Assembly (NCBI GenBank): GCA_001898255.1
Contig: MKTK01000038.1
Span: forward strand, 313,229 to 377,228
Length of the DNA stretch: 64,000 nt
DNA from: Chryseobacterium sp. 39-10
GTDB lineage: Bacteria > Bacteroidota > Bacteroidia > Flavobacteriales > Weeksellaceae
Reading direction: 5' to 3'
How positions within the stretch are numbered: the first letter of the stretch is position 1; the number at the start of each line of letters is the position of its first letter. The position numbers and the translations under genes were made by a program. This document shows positions 26,317 through 35,085 of this stretch, piece by piece. Under the pieces are notes generated by a model. The model was not told the origin of the DNA, ran no database searches, and worked only from the letters and a program-made list of their open reading frames with translations.

Positions 26317-27795
26317 ATGGAAGGTCATTATTTTATCATATTTATCCAGCATTTCCTCGTAGGAGTCATTTTTATTCTGGCTTCTTTAAGCTTAATTATT
26401 CATCATCATACCAAGGAGAAAAGTTTTCTATATTACAGCTTGTATTCGTATTTGGTATTGGGATATTTGGTGTTAAAAATGATTGACCAAACCGATTCCG
26501 AATTGAAAACCATTTTTTACAGACCTCGGTTTATTGCGCTGAACTGGTATGTGCAGATCACGTATTACAGCTTGTATTTCTTCTTCTATCTTCATTTTCT
26601 TGATTTTCATAAAACGCTTCCGAAATTTTACAGGAATTTAAAAAGCTGTATTATCGGGATATTTGCGCTTTCTTCTTTGTTTTTTATTTACAGTTTAATA
26701 CTAAATGATGGTAAAGTTTTCTTCTTGTATTTCACGTATTTCTTTTTACCATTAATCTTGGTGGCGGTGGTCATTACCATTATAAAAGCATTTGAAACAC
26801 CAGGTAATTTAAAATATTTCATTACTATTGGAAGCGCGACTTATGTATTGCTGGCACTCACTTCCATGTATTTTACAGTGAACGAGGGAATATTCGATTC
26901 GCCCCTTATCTTTTTTTGGATGGGCTTGCTAATCGAGCAGTTTGTGTTTTCTCTCGGGCTTGCCTATAAAGTAAAACTGCTCAATCAGAAAATGATTTTC
27001 CATTTTAAGGAGAATGAGAAAATACGTAAAAATCAGAACGAAATATTATCCCGGGAAATAAAAATAAAGGAAAAGGAAATCCTTGAAATTTCTGCACGTG
27101 CCGAAAAAGAACGTCTGGCAAAATTAGAATCCGAACTGAACAGCGAAATCCATCGCCTGCAATTAGAACTGCTTAAAAACCAGATGAATCCTCATTTTAT
27201 ATTCAATGCGCTTACTTCTATTAAGGTTTTTTTGATTGATAATGATAAAAAAAATGCCATCACTTATCTGAACCGGTTTTCCAAACTGATCCGGAAATCT
27301 CTAGATGGTTTGCGTACCGAATTTCACACATTAGAAGAAGAAATGGAGATTCTGAAATTGTATTTATCCATTGAAAATATTCGGTTTAATTCGGGAATCG
27401 ATATTGTTTTCCGTAATGAACCGGATGTTTTTCTCAGCACCATAAAAATTCCTCCTCTTTTGTTGCAACCTTTTGTGGAAAACGCCATCTGGCACGGATT
27501 AATGCACAGTCCGAAAGCATATAAACAAATTATTTTCGATACCTGGCACAAAGATGGTGCGGTATATCTTTCCATTCAGGATAACGGAGTCGGTCGTAAC
27601 AAATCGCAGGAATTCAATAAAAACCGGACTTTCCAAAAAAAATCTATCGGATTGAAACTTATCCAGGAACGAATTGATGTTTTCAACCAGCAAAATCACC
27701 TGAATTATCATTTTAAAATCGCCGATTTATATAATGCCGATGGATCCGTTTCGGGAACAAAGGTGGAATTCTGTTTTGATTCAACTCAAAAATAA
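26317..27795 (+). CDS. LytS-type sensor histidine kinase with 7TM-like N-terminus
   Basis: A 492-residue membrane kinase. The first about 220 residues contain seven hydrophobic segments without a large periplasmic sensor, like 7TMR-DISM-type sensors lacking the extracellular domain. A coiled coil rich in K/E (about 225-280) leads to the His_kinase motif LLKNQMNPHFIFNALTSIKVF (His293) and an ATPase domain with PPLLLQPFVENAIWHGL, DNGVGRN and KSIGLKLIQERID. It is co-transcribed with the regulator at 25600. The signal is unknown. The stop at 27795 abuts a 21-bp repeat facing the T9SS cargo gene. Confidence 0.9.
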   Translation: MEGHYFIIFIQHFLVGVIFILASLSLIIHHHTKEKSFLYYSLYSYLVLGYLVLKMIDQTDSELKTIFYRPRFIALNWYVQITYYSLYFFFYLHFLDFHKTLPKFYRNLKSCIIGIFALSSLFFIYSLILNDGKVFFLYFTYFFLPLILVAVVITIIKAFETPGNLKYFITIGSATYVLLALTSMYFTVNEGIFDSPLIFFWMGLLIEQFVFSLGLAYKVKLLNQKMIFHFKENEKIRKNQNEILSREIKIKEKEILEISARAEKERLAKLESELNSEIHRLQLELLKNQMNPHFIFNALTSIKVFLIDNDKKNAITYLNRFSKLIRKSLDGLRTEFHTLEEEMEILKLYLSIENIRFNSGIDIVFRNEPDVFLSTIKIPPLLLQPFVENAIWHGLMHSPKAYKQIIFDTWHKDGAVYLSIQDNGVGRNKSQEFNKNRTFQKKSIGLKLIQERIDVFNQQNHLNYHFKIADLYNADGSVSGTKVEFCFDSTQK

Positions 27796-27829
27796 CCATC
27801 TATACAATCAATCATTCCATCCATACAAT
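27796..27829 (-). promoter_or_regulatory. 21-bp direct repeat between the LytS kinase and the T9SS cargo gene
   Basis: CCATCTATACAAT (27796-27808) and CCATCCATACAAT (27817-27829) start exactly 21 bases apart. Read on the minus strand they are ATTGTATAGATGG and ATTGTATGGATGG, whose core TTGTA resembles the TTGTACA repeats before the regulator gene. It is probably a second binding site of the same LytTR regulator, in reverse orientation. Confidence 0.5.
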
Positions 27830-27905
27830 TTAATCTTTCTACCTCATTGTTTTTTAGGAATTTTAGCTTATCGAAATCATACTATTTTAACCTAAAATTA
27901 CAGAT

Positions 27906-29006
27906 ATGAAAACATTTGCTTTTTTCAAGAAAAATAGATTTATTTTTTTTCTGTCCTTCCTTATGGGATTTTCTTCCGTTTTTGCTCAAGACAAAATGTT
28001 TATTCACACAGCAACGTTTGATAATATAAGATCAGACGGTACATTTTCTTGGACTCTTATTAGCCATCCAAGTGCTACCAACAAGGACAACTTAATTGTT
28101 TCCTATCTTAGGGAAACTTCTACAATTGGATCTGACGGCGATAGAGTAACCGATCCTGTTAATGTAAGATACGTCGGTGGACCTGTAAGAATAATGCTGC
28201 CCTTTGGTAAAATGTTTAATGGTATGAAGTTTATTGTTTATGTTCCCTCAAGCCATTACAAAAGATTTGACTCTAATTATTTCCCTGTTGAAGGAGGTCT
28301 GCTTACATTAGATCACCCCGACTTAAACGGAAAACCCAACCTGCAGCCCATTTTTACGCCTGCTTTTCAATTATCTATTCCTAGAGCTTTTGGTATCTAT
28401 TACAATAATAATGTATGGAAAATTTTTACACAAAACAATGCAGGAATGGGCTCTAACCAGCATTTTAATGTTGTTTATGGTGGAGATGACGTGGAGATCA
28501 TGCGACATACCGCTACAGCAGCATCAATACTTCCGGCTAAAAACTCGTATTCTTATATCTATCACCCGAAGTTGGATAATAATCCAAACGCATTATTCGT
28601 ATTCAGTCCTGCAATTAAATACAATCACATTCAGACTGAAAAGCAATTCAAAGTTCAATACGAATCCGGTAAATGGTATATGACTACCGCCCATATGTCG
28701 CCAATGCCTGTGAACTTGGAGTTTAATATTTATATGTACAAAAAATCTTTATTGGCAACACAAGAAGTGTCCAACCAGAATGGTGTTCAAACCTATCCGA
28801 ATCCTGTAAAAGATGTCGTGCATTTTGCTTCAGCACAAACCATCTCGAAAATTGAAATTTATGATCTCAGCGGAAAATTACTTCAACGATCGAATCATCA
28901 TGAAAAATCGGTATCCGTGAACGTATCTGCCTTTTCTGCCGGAAATTATATGGTAAAAGTGACCATCAAAGACGGAATTAACTCCATTAAATTAATTAAA
29001 AAATAA
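27906..29006 (+). CDS. Secreted T9SS cargo protein with two repeated modules
   Basis: A 366-residue secreted protein. A signal peptide (ending GFSSVFAQ) is followed by two copies of a module that opens with HTAT and closes with a W-x(6-10)-N/M phrase: residues about 33-180 (FIHTATFDNIRSDG ... NNVWKIFTQNNAGMG) and about 198-280 (MRHTATAASILPAKNS ... GKWYMTTAHMSPMP). This resembles a repeat family I know as DUF7452 (recalled, not checked). The last about 72 residues are a type A T9SS sorting domain (TYPNPVKDVVHF, IYDLSGKLL, FSAGNYMVKVTIKDG). It is probably a surface or released protein of unknown function. Confidence 0.8.
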   Translation: MKTFAFFKKNRFIFFLSFLMGFSSVFAQDKMFIHTATFDNIRSDGTFSWTLISHPSATNKDNLIVSYLRETSTIGSDGDRVTDPVNVRYVGGPVRIMLPFGKMFNGMKFIVYVPSSHYKRFDSNYFPVEGGLLTLDHPDLNGKPNLQPIFTPAFQLSIPRAFGIYYNNNVWKIFTQNNAGMGSNQHFNVVYGGDDVEIMRHTATAASILPAKNSYSYIYHPKLDNNPNALFVFSPAIKYNHIQTEKQFKVQYESGKWYMTTAHMSPMPVNLEFNIYMYKKSLLATQEVSNQNGVQTYPNPVKDVVHFASAQTISKIEIYDLSGKLLQRSNHHEKSVSVNVSAFSAGNYMVKVTIKDGINSIKLIKK

Positions 29007-29051
29007 CCACCCTTCAAAATCTTTTCCTAATTTTACCTGTAATCTTTAAGT

Positions 29052-30089
29052 ATGAGAATAGAGAATGAACTAAAATTGGGATTTAAAGACGTGATGATTC
29101 GTCCGAAAAGATCAACATTGAAATCGAGATCGCAAGTGAGTTTGGAAAGGACTTTCACCTTCTGCAATTCCGGAAAAAAATGGAGTGGTGTGCCTATTAT
29201 TGCCGCCAATATGGATACTGTGGGAACTTTTGAGATGGCAGAAGAACTATCCAAAGAAAAAATTATTACTGCGGTACACAAGCATTACACGATTGAACAA
29301 TGGGATTCGTTTTTGGAAAAACAGCCCGATTCTATATACGAATACCTCGCCTTGAGCACAGGAACTGGAAAAGCAGATGAGGAAAAAATCAGTGCCATTA
29401 TTGAGAAACATCCTAAGATACAGTTTTTATGCATCGATGTGGCCAACGGTTATTCTGAATATTTTGTAGAATTTGTGGCGAAAGCTCGAAAAAAATTTCC
29501 CGATAAAACCATTTTTGCAGGCAACGTCGTAACTGGTGAAATGGTGGAAGAACTGATTTTAGCCGGTGCAGATGTTATAAAAGTTGGTATAGGTCCCGGT
29601 TCGGTTTGCACCACCCGTGTGAAAACCGGTGTTGGCTACCCACAACTTTCAGCAATTATAGAATGTGCCGATGCTGCGCACGGTTTGGGAGGGCATATTA
29701 TCGGCGATGGTGGCTGTAAAGTTCCGGGAGATGTGGCAAAAGCGTTTGGTGGCGGCGCTGATTTCGTTATGTTGGGAGGCATGTTAGCGGGCCACGACGA
29801 AAGCGGTGGCGAAATGATTGAAGAAAACGGTAAAAAGTATCGACTGTTTTACGGGATGAGTTCACAAACCGCTATGGACAAACATGCAGGTGGCGTCGCA
29901 GAATACCGCGCATCGGAAGGTAAAACGGTGAAGGTGGCTTATAAAGGTGCAGTGTCGGAAACGTTGAAGGATATTTTGGGTGGCATTCGCTCCACCTGTA
30001 CTTATGTGGGCGCATCTCAATTGCGCGAGCTCTCGAAGCGCACCACGTTTATACGCGTACAAGAACAAGAAAATCAAGTGTTTAACTGA
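29052..30089 (+). CDS. guaC: GMP reductase
   Basis: Reduces GMP to IMP with NADPH, recycling purines in the cytoplasm. The 345-residue protein closely follows the GuaC pattern: [21 protein letters not shown] at the start, [16 protein letters not shown], the catalytic-cysteine loop [49 protein letters not shown], and a [21 protein letters not shown] flap. It lacks the CBS pair, which separates it from IMP dehydrogenase. It is a single gene with a long terminator hairpin. Confidence 0.95.
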   Translation: MRIENELKLGFKDVMIRPKRSTLKSRSQVSLERTFTFCNSGKKWSGVPIIAANMDTVGTFEMAEELSKEKIITAVHKHYTIEQWDSFLEKQPDSIYEYLALSTGTGKADEEKISAIIEKHPKIQFLCIDVANGYSEYFVEFVAKARKKFPDKTIFAGNVVTGEMVEELILAGADVIKVGIGPGSVCTTRVKTGVGYPQLSAIIECADAAHGLGGHIIGDGGCKVPGDVAKAFGGGADFVMLGGMLAGHDESGGEMIEENGKKYRLFYGMSSQTAMDKHAGGVAEYRASEGKTVKVAYKGAVSETLKDILGGIRSTCTYVGASQLRELSKRTTFIRVQEQENQVFN

Positions 30090-30110
30090 TTTTTATTTGA
30101 GTGCAGATAC

Positions 30111-30155
30111 AATCAGCGCGCAATTTTCTTTGAAAATTGCGCGCTGATTTTTTAT
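30111..30155. terminator. Rho-independent terminator of guaC
   Basis: A perfect 18-bp stem (aatcagcgcgcaattttc with its complement at 30132-30149) and a 3-base loop, followed by T6. It is one of the strongest hairpins in the window, 21 bases after the guaC stop. Confidence 0.9.
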
Positions 30156-30178
30156 GGAGAATAACCTCTCTTTATTCT

Positions 30179-30259
30179 AGCCCCGATTGTAGCGGTTACC
30201 CCGCAGTGAGCCGCGGAGCGGCGAAACGAGGAGTAAGAGCGGAAAGCGGGACGGGTCTT
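30179..30259. repeat. GC-rich interspersed hairpin element, copy 1
   Basis: An abruptly GC-rich 81-bp stretch between the guaC terminator and fabG, containing an internal hairpin GCCGC-GGA-GCGGC. Its reverse complement shares the arm sequences GCTTTMCGCT and CCGCTRCAATC with the element at 59232-59323. This fits a dispersed structured repeat commonly seen between genes in flavobacteria. It contains no gene. Confidence 0.55.
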
Positions 30260-30285
30260 GGAAAAGATGAACCCGTGTGTTGCTC

Positions 30286-31029
30286 CTAAGTGAGCATTCC
30301 CCCATCCACGTTCAGTACCTGACCAGTGATGTAGCCCGACATTTCGCTTCCTAAAAACACGCAGGCATTGGCCACATCTTCGGGTTGCCCACCTCTTTTC
30401 AGCGGAATGCCGTCTCGCCATCCTTGAACGGTTTTTTCGTCCAAAGCCGCAGTCATTTCGGTTTCTATAAACCCTGGCGCAATGGCATTGCAACGGATAT
30501 TTCGCGAACCCAGCTCGAGGGCCACCGATTTGGTGAAGCCAATGACGCCCGCTTTGGAAGCCGCATAGTTGGCCTGCCCCGCGTTACCCTTCACGCCGAC
30601 CACGGAAGTCATGTTGATGATGGAACCCGACTTGGCCTTCATCATAGGTTTGATGACAGCTTTGGTGAGATTGAACACAGAATCGAGGTTGGTTTTTATG
30701 ATGATGTCCCAATCTTCTTTACTCATGCGCAAAAGCAGATTATCGCGGGTGATTCCGGCGTTGTTCACGAGGATGTCAATCTGCCCAAATTCGCCCAAAA
30801 CATCGTTGATGAGTTGTTGCGCAGCATCATAATCGGACGCATCCGACTGGTAACTTTTAGCGGTTGTGATCTTGGAAAGCTCTTCTTCCAAAGCTTTCGC
30901 CTTATCGACTGAACCAGCGTATGTGAACGCCACCTTGGCGCCTTCTTTGGCAAAAACTTCAGCGATTCCCTTTCCGATTCCGCGTGTTGCACCAGTGATG
31001 AGGGCAACTTTACCTTCGAGTAATTTCAT
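30286..31029 (-). CDS. fabG: 3-oxoacyl-[acyl-carrier-protein] reductase FabG
   Basis: NADPH-dependent reductase of fatty-acid elongation. The 247-residue SDR protein has the cofactor motif ITGATRGIGKGIAEVF, LVNNAGITRDNLLLRM (characteristic of FabG), the catalytic serine in INMTSVVGVKGN, YAASKAGVIGFTKSVA (Tyr/Lys pair) and the closing GQVLNVDGGMLT. Length is standard. It is a single gene on the minus strand with a 209-base leader region; a TAATTTTG -7 match on the minus strand (31218-31211) is possible but would give a long leader. Confidence 0.95.
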   Translation of the reverse strand: MKLLEGKVALITGATRGIGKGIAEVFAKEGAKVAFTYAGSVDKAKALEEELSKITTAKSYQSDASDYDAAQQLINDVLGEFGQIDILVNNAGITRDNLLLRMSKEDWDIIIKTNLDSVFNLTKAVIKPMMKAKSGSIINMTSVVGVKGNAGQANYAASKAGVIGFTKSVALELGSRNIRCNAIAPGFIETEMTAALDEKTVQGWRDGIPLKRGGQPEDVANACVFLGSEMSGYITGQVLNVDGGMLT

Positions 31030-31238
31030 ATTTTTTCAATTCTTTTTTAATATATTTTTCCCTCTATTTCTCATGAATGAGCTGGCGAAATGATGAGATG
31101 CTTTACCAACCATTTACTACCTCTAATGGCTTTTGCTTGTAGCTGACATTCTCGAAAAAGAGGTTTATTCAAGCCCTTTGTCAATCATTTTCTTTTGCCG
31201 TCGCAAAAAACAAAATTAATATAATTTTTGCAATACCG

Positions 31239-31913
31239 CTACCCTGCATTATTGACCACCAAAACAATTTCTCCTTTTAAAGTCTTGCTTTTGGAAAACT
31301 CAATTAACTCATTGATTGTGCCCCGCTTTGTTTCTTCAAACTTTTTGGAAATTTCACGGCTTAAACTGACTTTGGTTTCCTCACCGAAAAACGTCTTGAT
31401 TTGCTCTAAGGTGGTGTTGATCTTATGCGGACTTTCGTAGAGTATAATCGTCTTCTTCTCTTCAGCCAATTGCTTCAGTTTGGTTTGACGCCCTTTTTTC
31501 TGAGGCAAAAATCCTGCAAAATAAAAATCGTGATTGGGTAAACCTGAAACCACCAATGCCGGTACAAAAGCCGTTGCGCCGGGAAGACAAATCATCTCAA
31601 TATCGTTTTCTGCGCCTGCTTTTGCCAAAAGATAGCCGGGATCGGAAATGCCCGGCGTGCCTCCATCGGTAATGATGGCGACGTTCTGTCCGTTTTTCAA
31701 ATCCTCAATCACTCTTTCGGTATGTTGATGCTCATTGTGTAAATGATAGGATTTCAGCGGCTTGGATATTTCATAATGCTTCAACAAAACGCCTGAAGTT
31801 CTTGTGTCTTCGCACAGTATGTAATCAACTTCTTTCAGCACTTTTATTGCCCTGAAGGTGATGTCTTCTAAATTGCCGACTGGTGTGGGTACAAAGTATA
31901 AAATGCCACTCAT
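31239..31913 (-). CDS. rsmI: 16S rRNA (cytidine-1402-2'-O)-methyltransferase RsmI
   Basis: SAM-dependent methyltransferase modifying C1402 in the decoding centre of 16S rRNA. The 224-residue protein shows LYFVPTPVGNLEDITFRAIKVL, CEDTRTSGVLLKHY, the nucleotide loop TDGGTPGISDPGYLL, PGATAFVPALVVSGLP and FLPQKKGRQ. It lacks the C-terminal helical extension of the E. coli enzyme, as is usual in this phylum. It is a single gene on the minus strand. Confidence 0.95.
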   Translation of the reverse strand: MSGILYFVPTPVGNLEDITFRAIKVLKEVDYILCEDTRTSGVLLKHYEISKPLKSYHLHNEHQHTERVIEDLKNGQNVAIITDGGTPGISDPGYLLAKAGAENDIEMICLPGATAFVPALVVSGLPNHDFYFAGFLPQKKGRQTKLKQLAEEKKTIILYESPHKINTTLEQIKTFFGEETKVSLSREISKKFEETKRGTINELIEFSKSKTLKGEIVLVVNNAG

Positions 31914-31982
31914 GTTGTGGAAATCTGGTTGTGGTTTGATGGGTAACTTTAAAAATTAGTGTAGCTACTCTCTTGCTTTTTA

Positions 31983-33359
31983 TTACAAATTCTCAAAAAG
32001 ATCACTGCTGAATTTCTCTAAACTGGGATCTCTTGCACCCATCAGTAAAAGTACTGTCCCTGGTTTTAGTTCTGGTCTCAGTGCTTCCAAAAGATGGTTT
32101 CTATCTTCTACAAAACGAGCAAACTTACCTTTTGAAATAATATCGTTTACCAAATCGTTGGCCGAAATATCCTTGATTACCGTACCGCCAACATAGTATA
32201 TTTCGCTCATCCAGATTTCATCCTGTGGTCTTAATGCATCGGAGATTTCCTGTACAAAATCATTCCTCAGAAACTTAGTTGGCTTATAACCATGGGGCTG
32301 AAACCAAGCAATCACGCGTTCTGCCAACGGTTGACAAGCCCGTATGGAAGCGGCACACTTGGCCGGATTATGAGCATAATCGTCAATAATCCAGACTCCG
32401 TTTTTCTGACCCAATATCTGATGTCGACGGTAAATTCCTTCGTAGTGTTTCAAACTTTCGGCGCAGGTTTCCAGCGACACACCGATTTGATTGGCGACCG
32501 CAACTGCAGCAGCGGCATTCTCCACTGAATGTCTTCCGATGGCGATCATCTCAAAGTGCTGTCCGCTCATATTAAAATGCAAAACAAAACCATCCTGCTT
32601 AAAATCCGTTGCATTATACCCTGCTTGCGTATCTTCGAAACCGAAATCATGCTGCGCGTTTTCCGACAACATTTTCGTCAGTGTATTAAACTGATTGACA
32701 ATGAATAAACCTCTTGTATTGTTTTTAAAAACTGTAAACAAATCAATTAGTTCGTCAATCTCCTGATGGTCCTTATCGATATTCAGTAATAAACCGATTT
32801 CGGGTTCGTATTGCACAACGGATCCGTCGCTTTCATCAGCTTCTATAATCAGCCAGTCTCCATTGCCTACCGCAGCATTGCCTATTTTTCCTTCTTTAAT
32901 GATTGAGGTTAAACCCGCACCGGAAATGATGCTGGGTTGCAATTTTGCATCAACCAATATCTGATATAGCATTGCCGAAGTAGTTGATTTACCGGAAGTT
33001 CCAGCCACTGCAACGGTTTTCTTACTTTTGGCAATAACGGCCAGAAGCTCGCTTCTTCTGATGATTGGAATTTGCAATTCTTTTGCTTTCTGCACTTCGT
33101 ACACTGTGTCTTCAATGGCGGTGGAAACTACTATTAATTCGGTATTTTCCGTGATTCCACTGCCGTCCTGCAGAAAACAATTGATGCCTTCTGCTTCCAG
33201 TTGTGTTTTGGTTTTGTTGTATTGGTCGGGATGAAAATAGCGGTCGCTACCCGAAACGTTTTTCCCAATTCCTTTTAAGTATTGTGCAATGGCACTCATT
33301 CCCACTCCTGCAACCCCGATGAAGAATACGTTTTGGAAATCATCTAATTTTTGAATCAT
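31983..33359 (-). CDS. Mur ligase family protein, MurC-like
   Basis: A 458-residue three-domain Mur ligase. Order: Rossmann domain with VFFIGVAGVGMSAIAQYLKG and SGSD (residues 12-40), ATP-binding centre with AVAGTSGKSTTSAM (about 117-130) and EADESDGSVV, and C-terminal ligase domain with DDYAHNPAK and PHGYKPTKFL. It resembles UDP-N-acetylmuramate-alanine ligase, but the P-loop reads GTSGKST where canonical MurC has GTHGKT, and no division or cell-wall genes adjoin it. It may be a second MurC-type ligase or an enzyme with another acceptor, so I give no gene symbol. Confidence 0.75.
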   Translation of the reverse strand: MIQKLDDFQNVFFIGVAGVGMSAIAQYLKGIGKNVSGSDRYFHPDQYNKTKTQLEAEGINCFLQDGSGITENTELIVVSTAIEDTVYEVQKAKELQIPIIRRSELLAVIAKSKKTVAVAGTSGKSTTSAMLYQILVDAKLQPSIISGAGLTSIIKEGKIGNAAVGNGDWLIIEADESDGSVVQYEPEIGLLLNIDKDHQEIDELIDLFTVFKNNTRGLFIVNQFNTLTKMLSENAQHDFGFEDTQAGYNATDFKQDGFVLHFNMSGQHFEMIAIGRHSVENAAAAVAVANQIGVSLETCAESLKHYEGIYRRHQILGQKNGVWIIDDYAHNPAKCAASIRACQPLAERVIAWFQPHGYKPTKFLRNDFVQEISDALRPQDEIWMSEIYYVGGTVIKDISANDLVNDIISKGKFARFVEDRNHLLEALRPELKPGTVLLLMGARDPSLEKFSSDLFENL

Positions 33360-33430
33360 GTTCTATTTGTTGGTTTTGGCTGTCTGATCATTTTTCTGAT
33401 GCGCATCATCAGGAATCATCGATTACAAAT

Positions 33431-34438
33431 TTATAAGAATTTGTTTTCCACAAGGTTCCACAGCCGTTGCGCAATTTCATCATTTTTACGCCAGTTTTTC
33501 TGATAGTAAATTTCGCTGAGATATTGCCGCGCTCCTTCCAAGTCTTTAAAAGAATTGAGTTTGTCGACAGCGGCTTTCAACTCGTCCTGATCACCATTAA
33601 AAAGCACTTTTGTGAAAGCAACCCTATCGTTCAAATCAATTTTGAAATCCGGCTTCCTTTTCTCTGCTTCCATATAATCAGTAGAAATGTTTGTTTTGAG
33701 CAAACCTCCTGCATCCGATTTTCTATCTTCTTCAACAATTTCTAAGAGCGGATCTTCATCAAAAAGATGCTGAACCGCCTTTAATCCTTTGATGTGAGCC
33801 AGCTTAAATTTCTTATCTCCTTGCTGATCTCTGGGCTGCTCTGTCACCTGTTCTTTTGACGGATGGACAACCTCTTCCTTTGAAAATTCCACAATTCTTC
33901 TTCGTCGTTCTTCAAGTTCCCTGAATGCTCTCTCTTTCTGCTCAATGGTCGATTGATAATTGTCATTTTCAGTTTCCTCAGATTCTACGCTTGGTTCGGG
34001 AGTTGTGTCCACTGTTTGCGAAATCTGGATAACTTCTTCCTTCAGGTGATTTTGCGGATCGTTATGTGTTGTGCTCACTGGTTGCTCAGCATGCTCTTCT
34101 TCGGTAATTTCGTTCAGTTCATTGTTGAAAAGCACTTCCTCCTCTACTGCGTCCTTCTCGACAACCTCCTGCGCCGATTCATCGTCAGAAGCAGCTATTG
34201 GTTTCCCTTCAAAATTAAGTCTTGTTTCCTCTTGATCAGTGCGTTGCAACAGTGGCTTGTTAATAAAGAAATCTTCATTTTTTTCTAAAATCCGCAGAAA
34301 TGCAATGCGGTCGGTCACTTCTTCAAATAAATCCTGTTTGCCCACCAACTCATCAGCAGAACTAATTTTGGACAGTGTTTCCAAAATCGTCTTTGCCTCG
34401 AAAAAAATTTTTTCCTGTATTTCCTGAAGGTTTTTCAT
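33431..34438 (-). CDS. Acidic protein with conserved C-terminal domain, function unknown
   Basis: A 335-residue soluble protein. Residues 1-65 are helical (EKIFFEAKTILETLSK). Residues about 66-225 are a low-complexity, glutamate-rich linker. The last about 100 residues (IDLNDRVAFTKVLFNGDQDELKAAVDKLNSFKDLEGARQYLSEIYYQKNWRKN) form a compact helical domain that I recognise as recurring in Bacteroidota proteins of unknown function. No enzyme motif, signal peptide or membrane helix is seen. It is divergent from thymidine kinase and upstream of the Mur ligase (71-base gap), so the two may be co-transcribed. Confidence 0.7.
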   Translation of the reverse strand: MKNLQEIQEKIFFEAKTILETLSKISSADELVGKQDLFEEVTDRIAFLRILEKNEDFFINKPLLQRTDQEETRLNFEGKPIAASDDESAQEVVEKDAVEEEVLFNNELNEITEEEHAEQPVSTTHNDPQNHLKEEVIQISQTVDTTPEPSVESEETENDNYQSTIEQKERAFRELEERRRRIVEFSKEEVVHPSKEQVTEQPRDQQGDKKFKLAHIKGLKAVQHLFDEDPLLEIVEEDRKSDAGGLLKTNISTDYMEAEKRKPDFKIDLNDRVAFTKVLFNGDQDELKAAVDKLNSFKDLEGARQYLSEIYYQKNWRKNDEIAQRLWNLVENKFL

Positions 34439-34460
34439 AATAAAGTCTTATTAATTTCCT

Positions 34461-34468
34461 TATTTTTG
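34461..34468 (+). promoter_or_regulatory. Candidate -7 promoter element of tdk
   Basis: TATTTTTG matches TAnnTTTG 29 bases before the tdk ATG, in the 59-base gap between divergent genes. The -33 element is not evident. Confidence 0.4.
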
Positions 34469-34497
34469 ATGTTTAAATATTACGGCTAATTTAAAAA

Positions 34498-35085
34498 ATG
34501 TTTTTAGAAAATACAATTAATCACGCCAAACAAAGCGGTTGGATGGAAGTAATTTGTGGATCAATGTTTTCGGGAAAAACCGAGGAACTGATCCGGCGGC
34601 TTCGGCGTGCTGAAATGGCGGGTCAAAATGTTGAAATTTTCAAACCAAAACTTGATACGAGATATGCAGAAGAGGAGGTTGTATCGCATAATCACAATAA
34701 AATAAGAAGTACACCGGTCGAAAGTCCCAACGAAATTTTGTTGTTGGGCTCCACCTGCGATGTGGTAGGCATTGACGAAGCACAATTTTTTGATGAAAGT
34801 ATTGTGGATGTGGCTAATCAATTGGCAAACAGCGGAGTGAGAGTGGTGATTGCTGGTCTTGATATGGATTTCCGAGGCCGTCCGTTTGGTCCTATGCCAA
34901 ATTTGATGGCCACCGCAGAATATGTAACCAAGGTGCATGCTATATGCAAACGCACAGGCAATTTGGCCAACTACTCTATGCGAACTACCGCCAGCACAGA
35001 TTTGGTTGAACTTGGCGAAACAGATAGTTATGAAGCCGTAAGCAGAAAAGTTTTTAATGAAGAGTTCCTCAGTAAAAATCAATGA
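34498..35085 (+). CDS. tdk: Thymidine kinase (type II)
   Basis: Phosphorylates thymidine for salvage. The 195-residue protein has the P-loop [15 protein letters not shown] (residues 21-35), [10 protein letters not shown], and [19 protein letters not shown]. The usual lasso-domain zinc cysteines (two CxxC-type pairs) are not seen: only one cysteine remains in [16 protein letters not shown] recall the same in flavobacterial homologues, so it is probably group-typical. Its stop overlaps the ATG of the MurF-Alr gene by 4 bases, opening a long plus-strand run to 44.1 kb. Confidence 0.93.
   Translation: MFLENTINHAKQSGWMEVICGSMFSGKTEELIRRLRRAEMAGQNVEIFKPKLDTRYAEEEVVSHNHNKIRSTPVESPNEILLLGSTCDVVGIDEAQFFDESIVDVANQLANSGVRVVIAGLDMDFRGRPFGPMPNLMATAEYVTKVHAICKRTGNLANYSMRTTASTDLVELGETDSYEAVSRKVFNEEFLSKNQ

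Noticed and set aside
30385-30912. A 175-codon plus-strand frame across fabG
   Set aside because: Antisense to the conserved SDR motifs of FabG, with no independent evidence.
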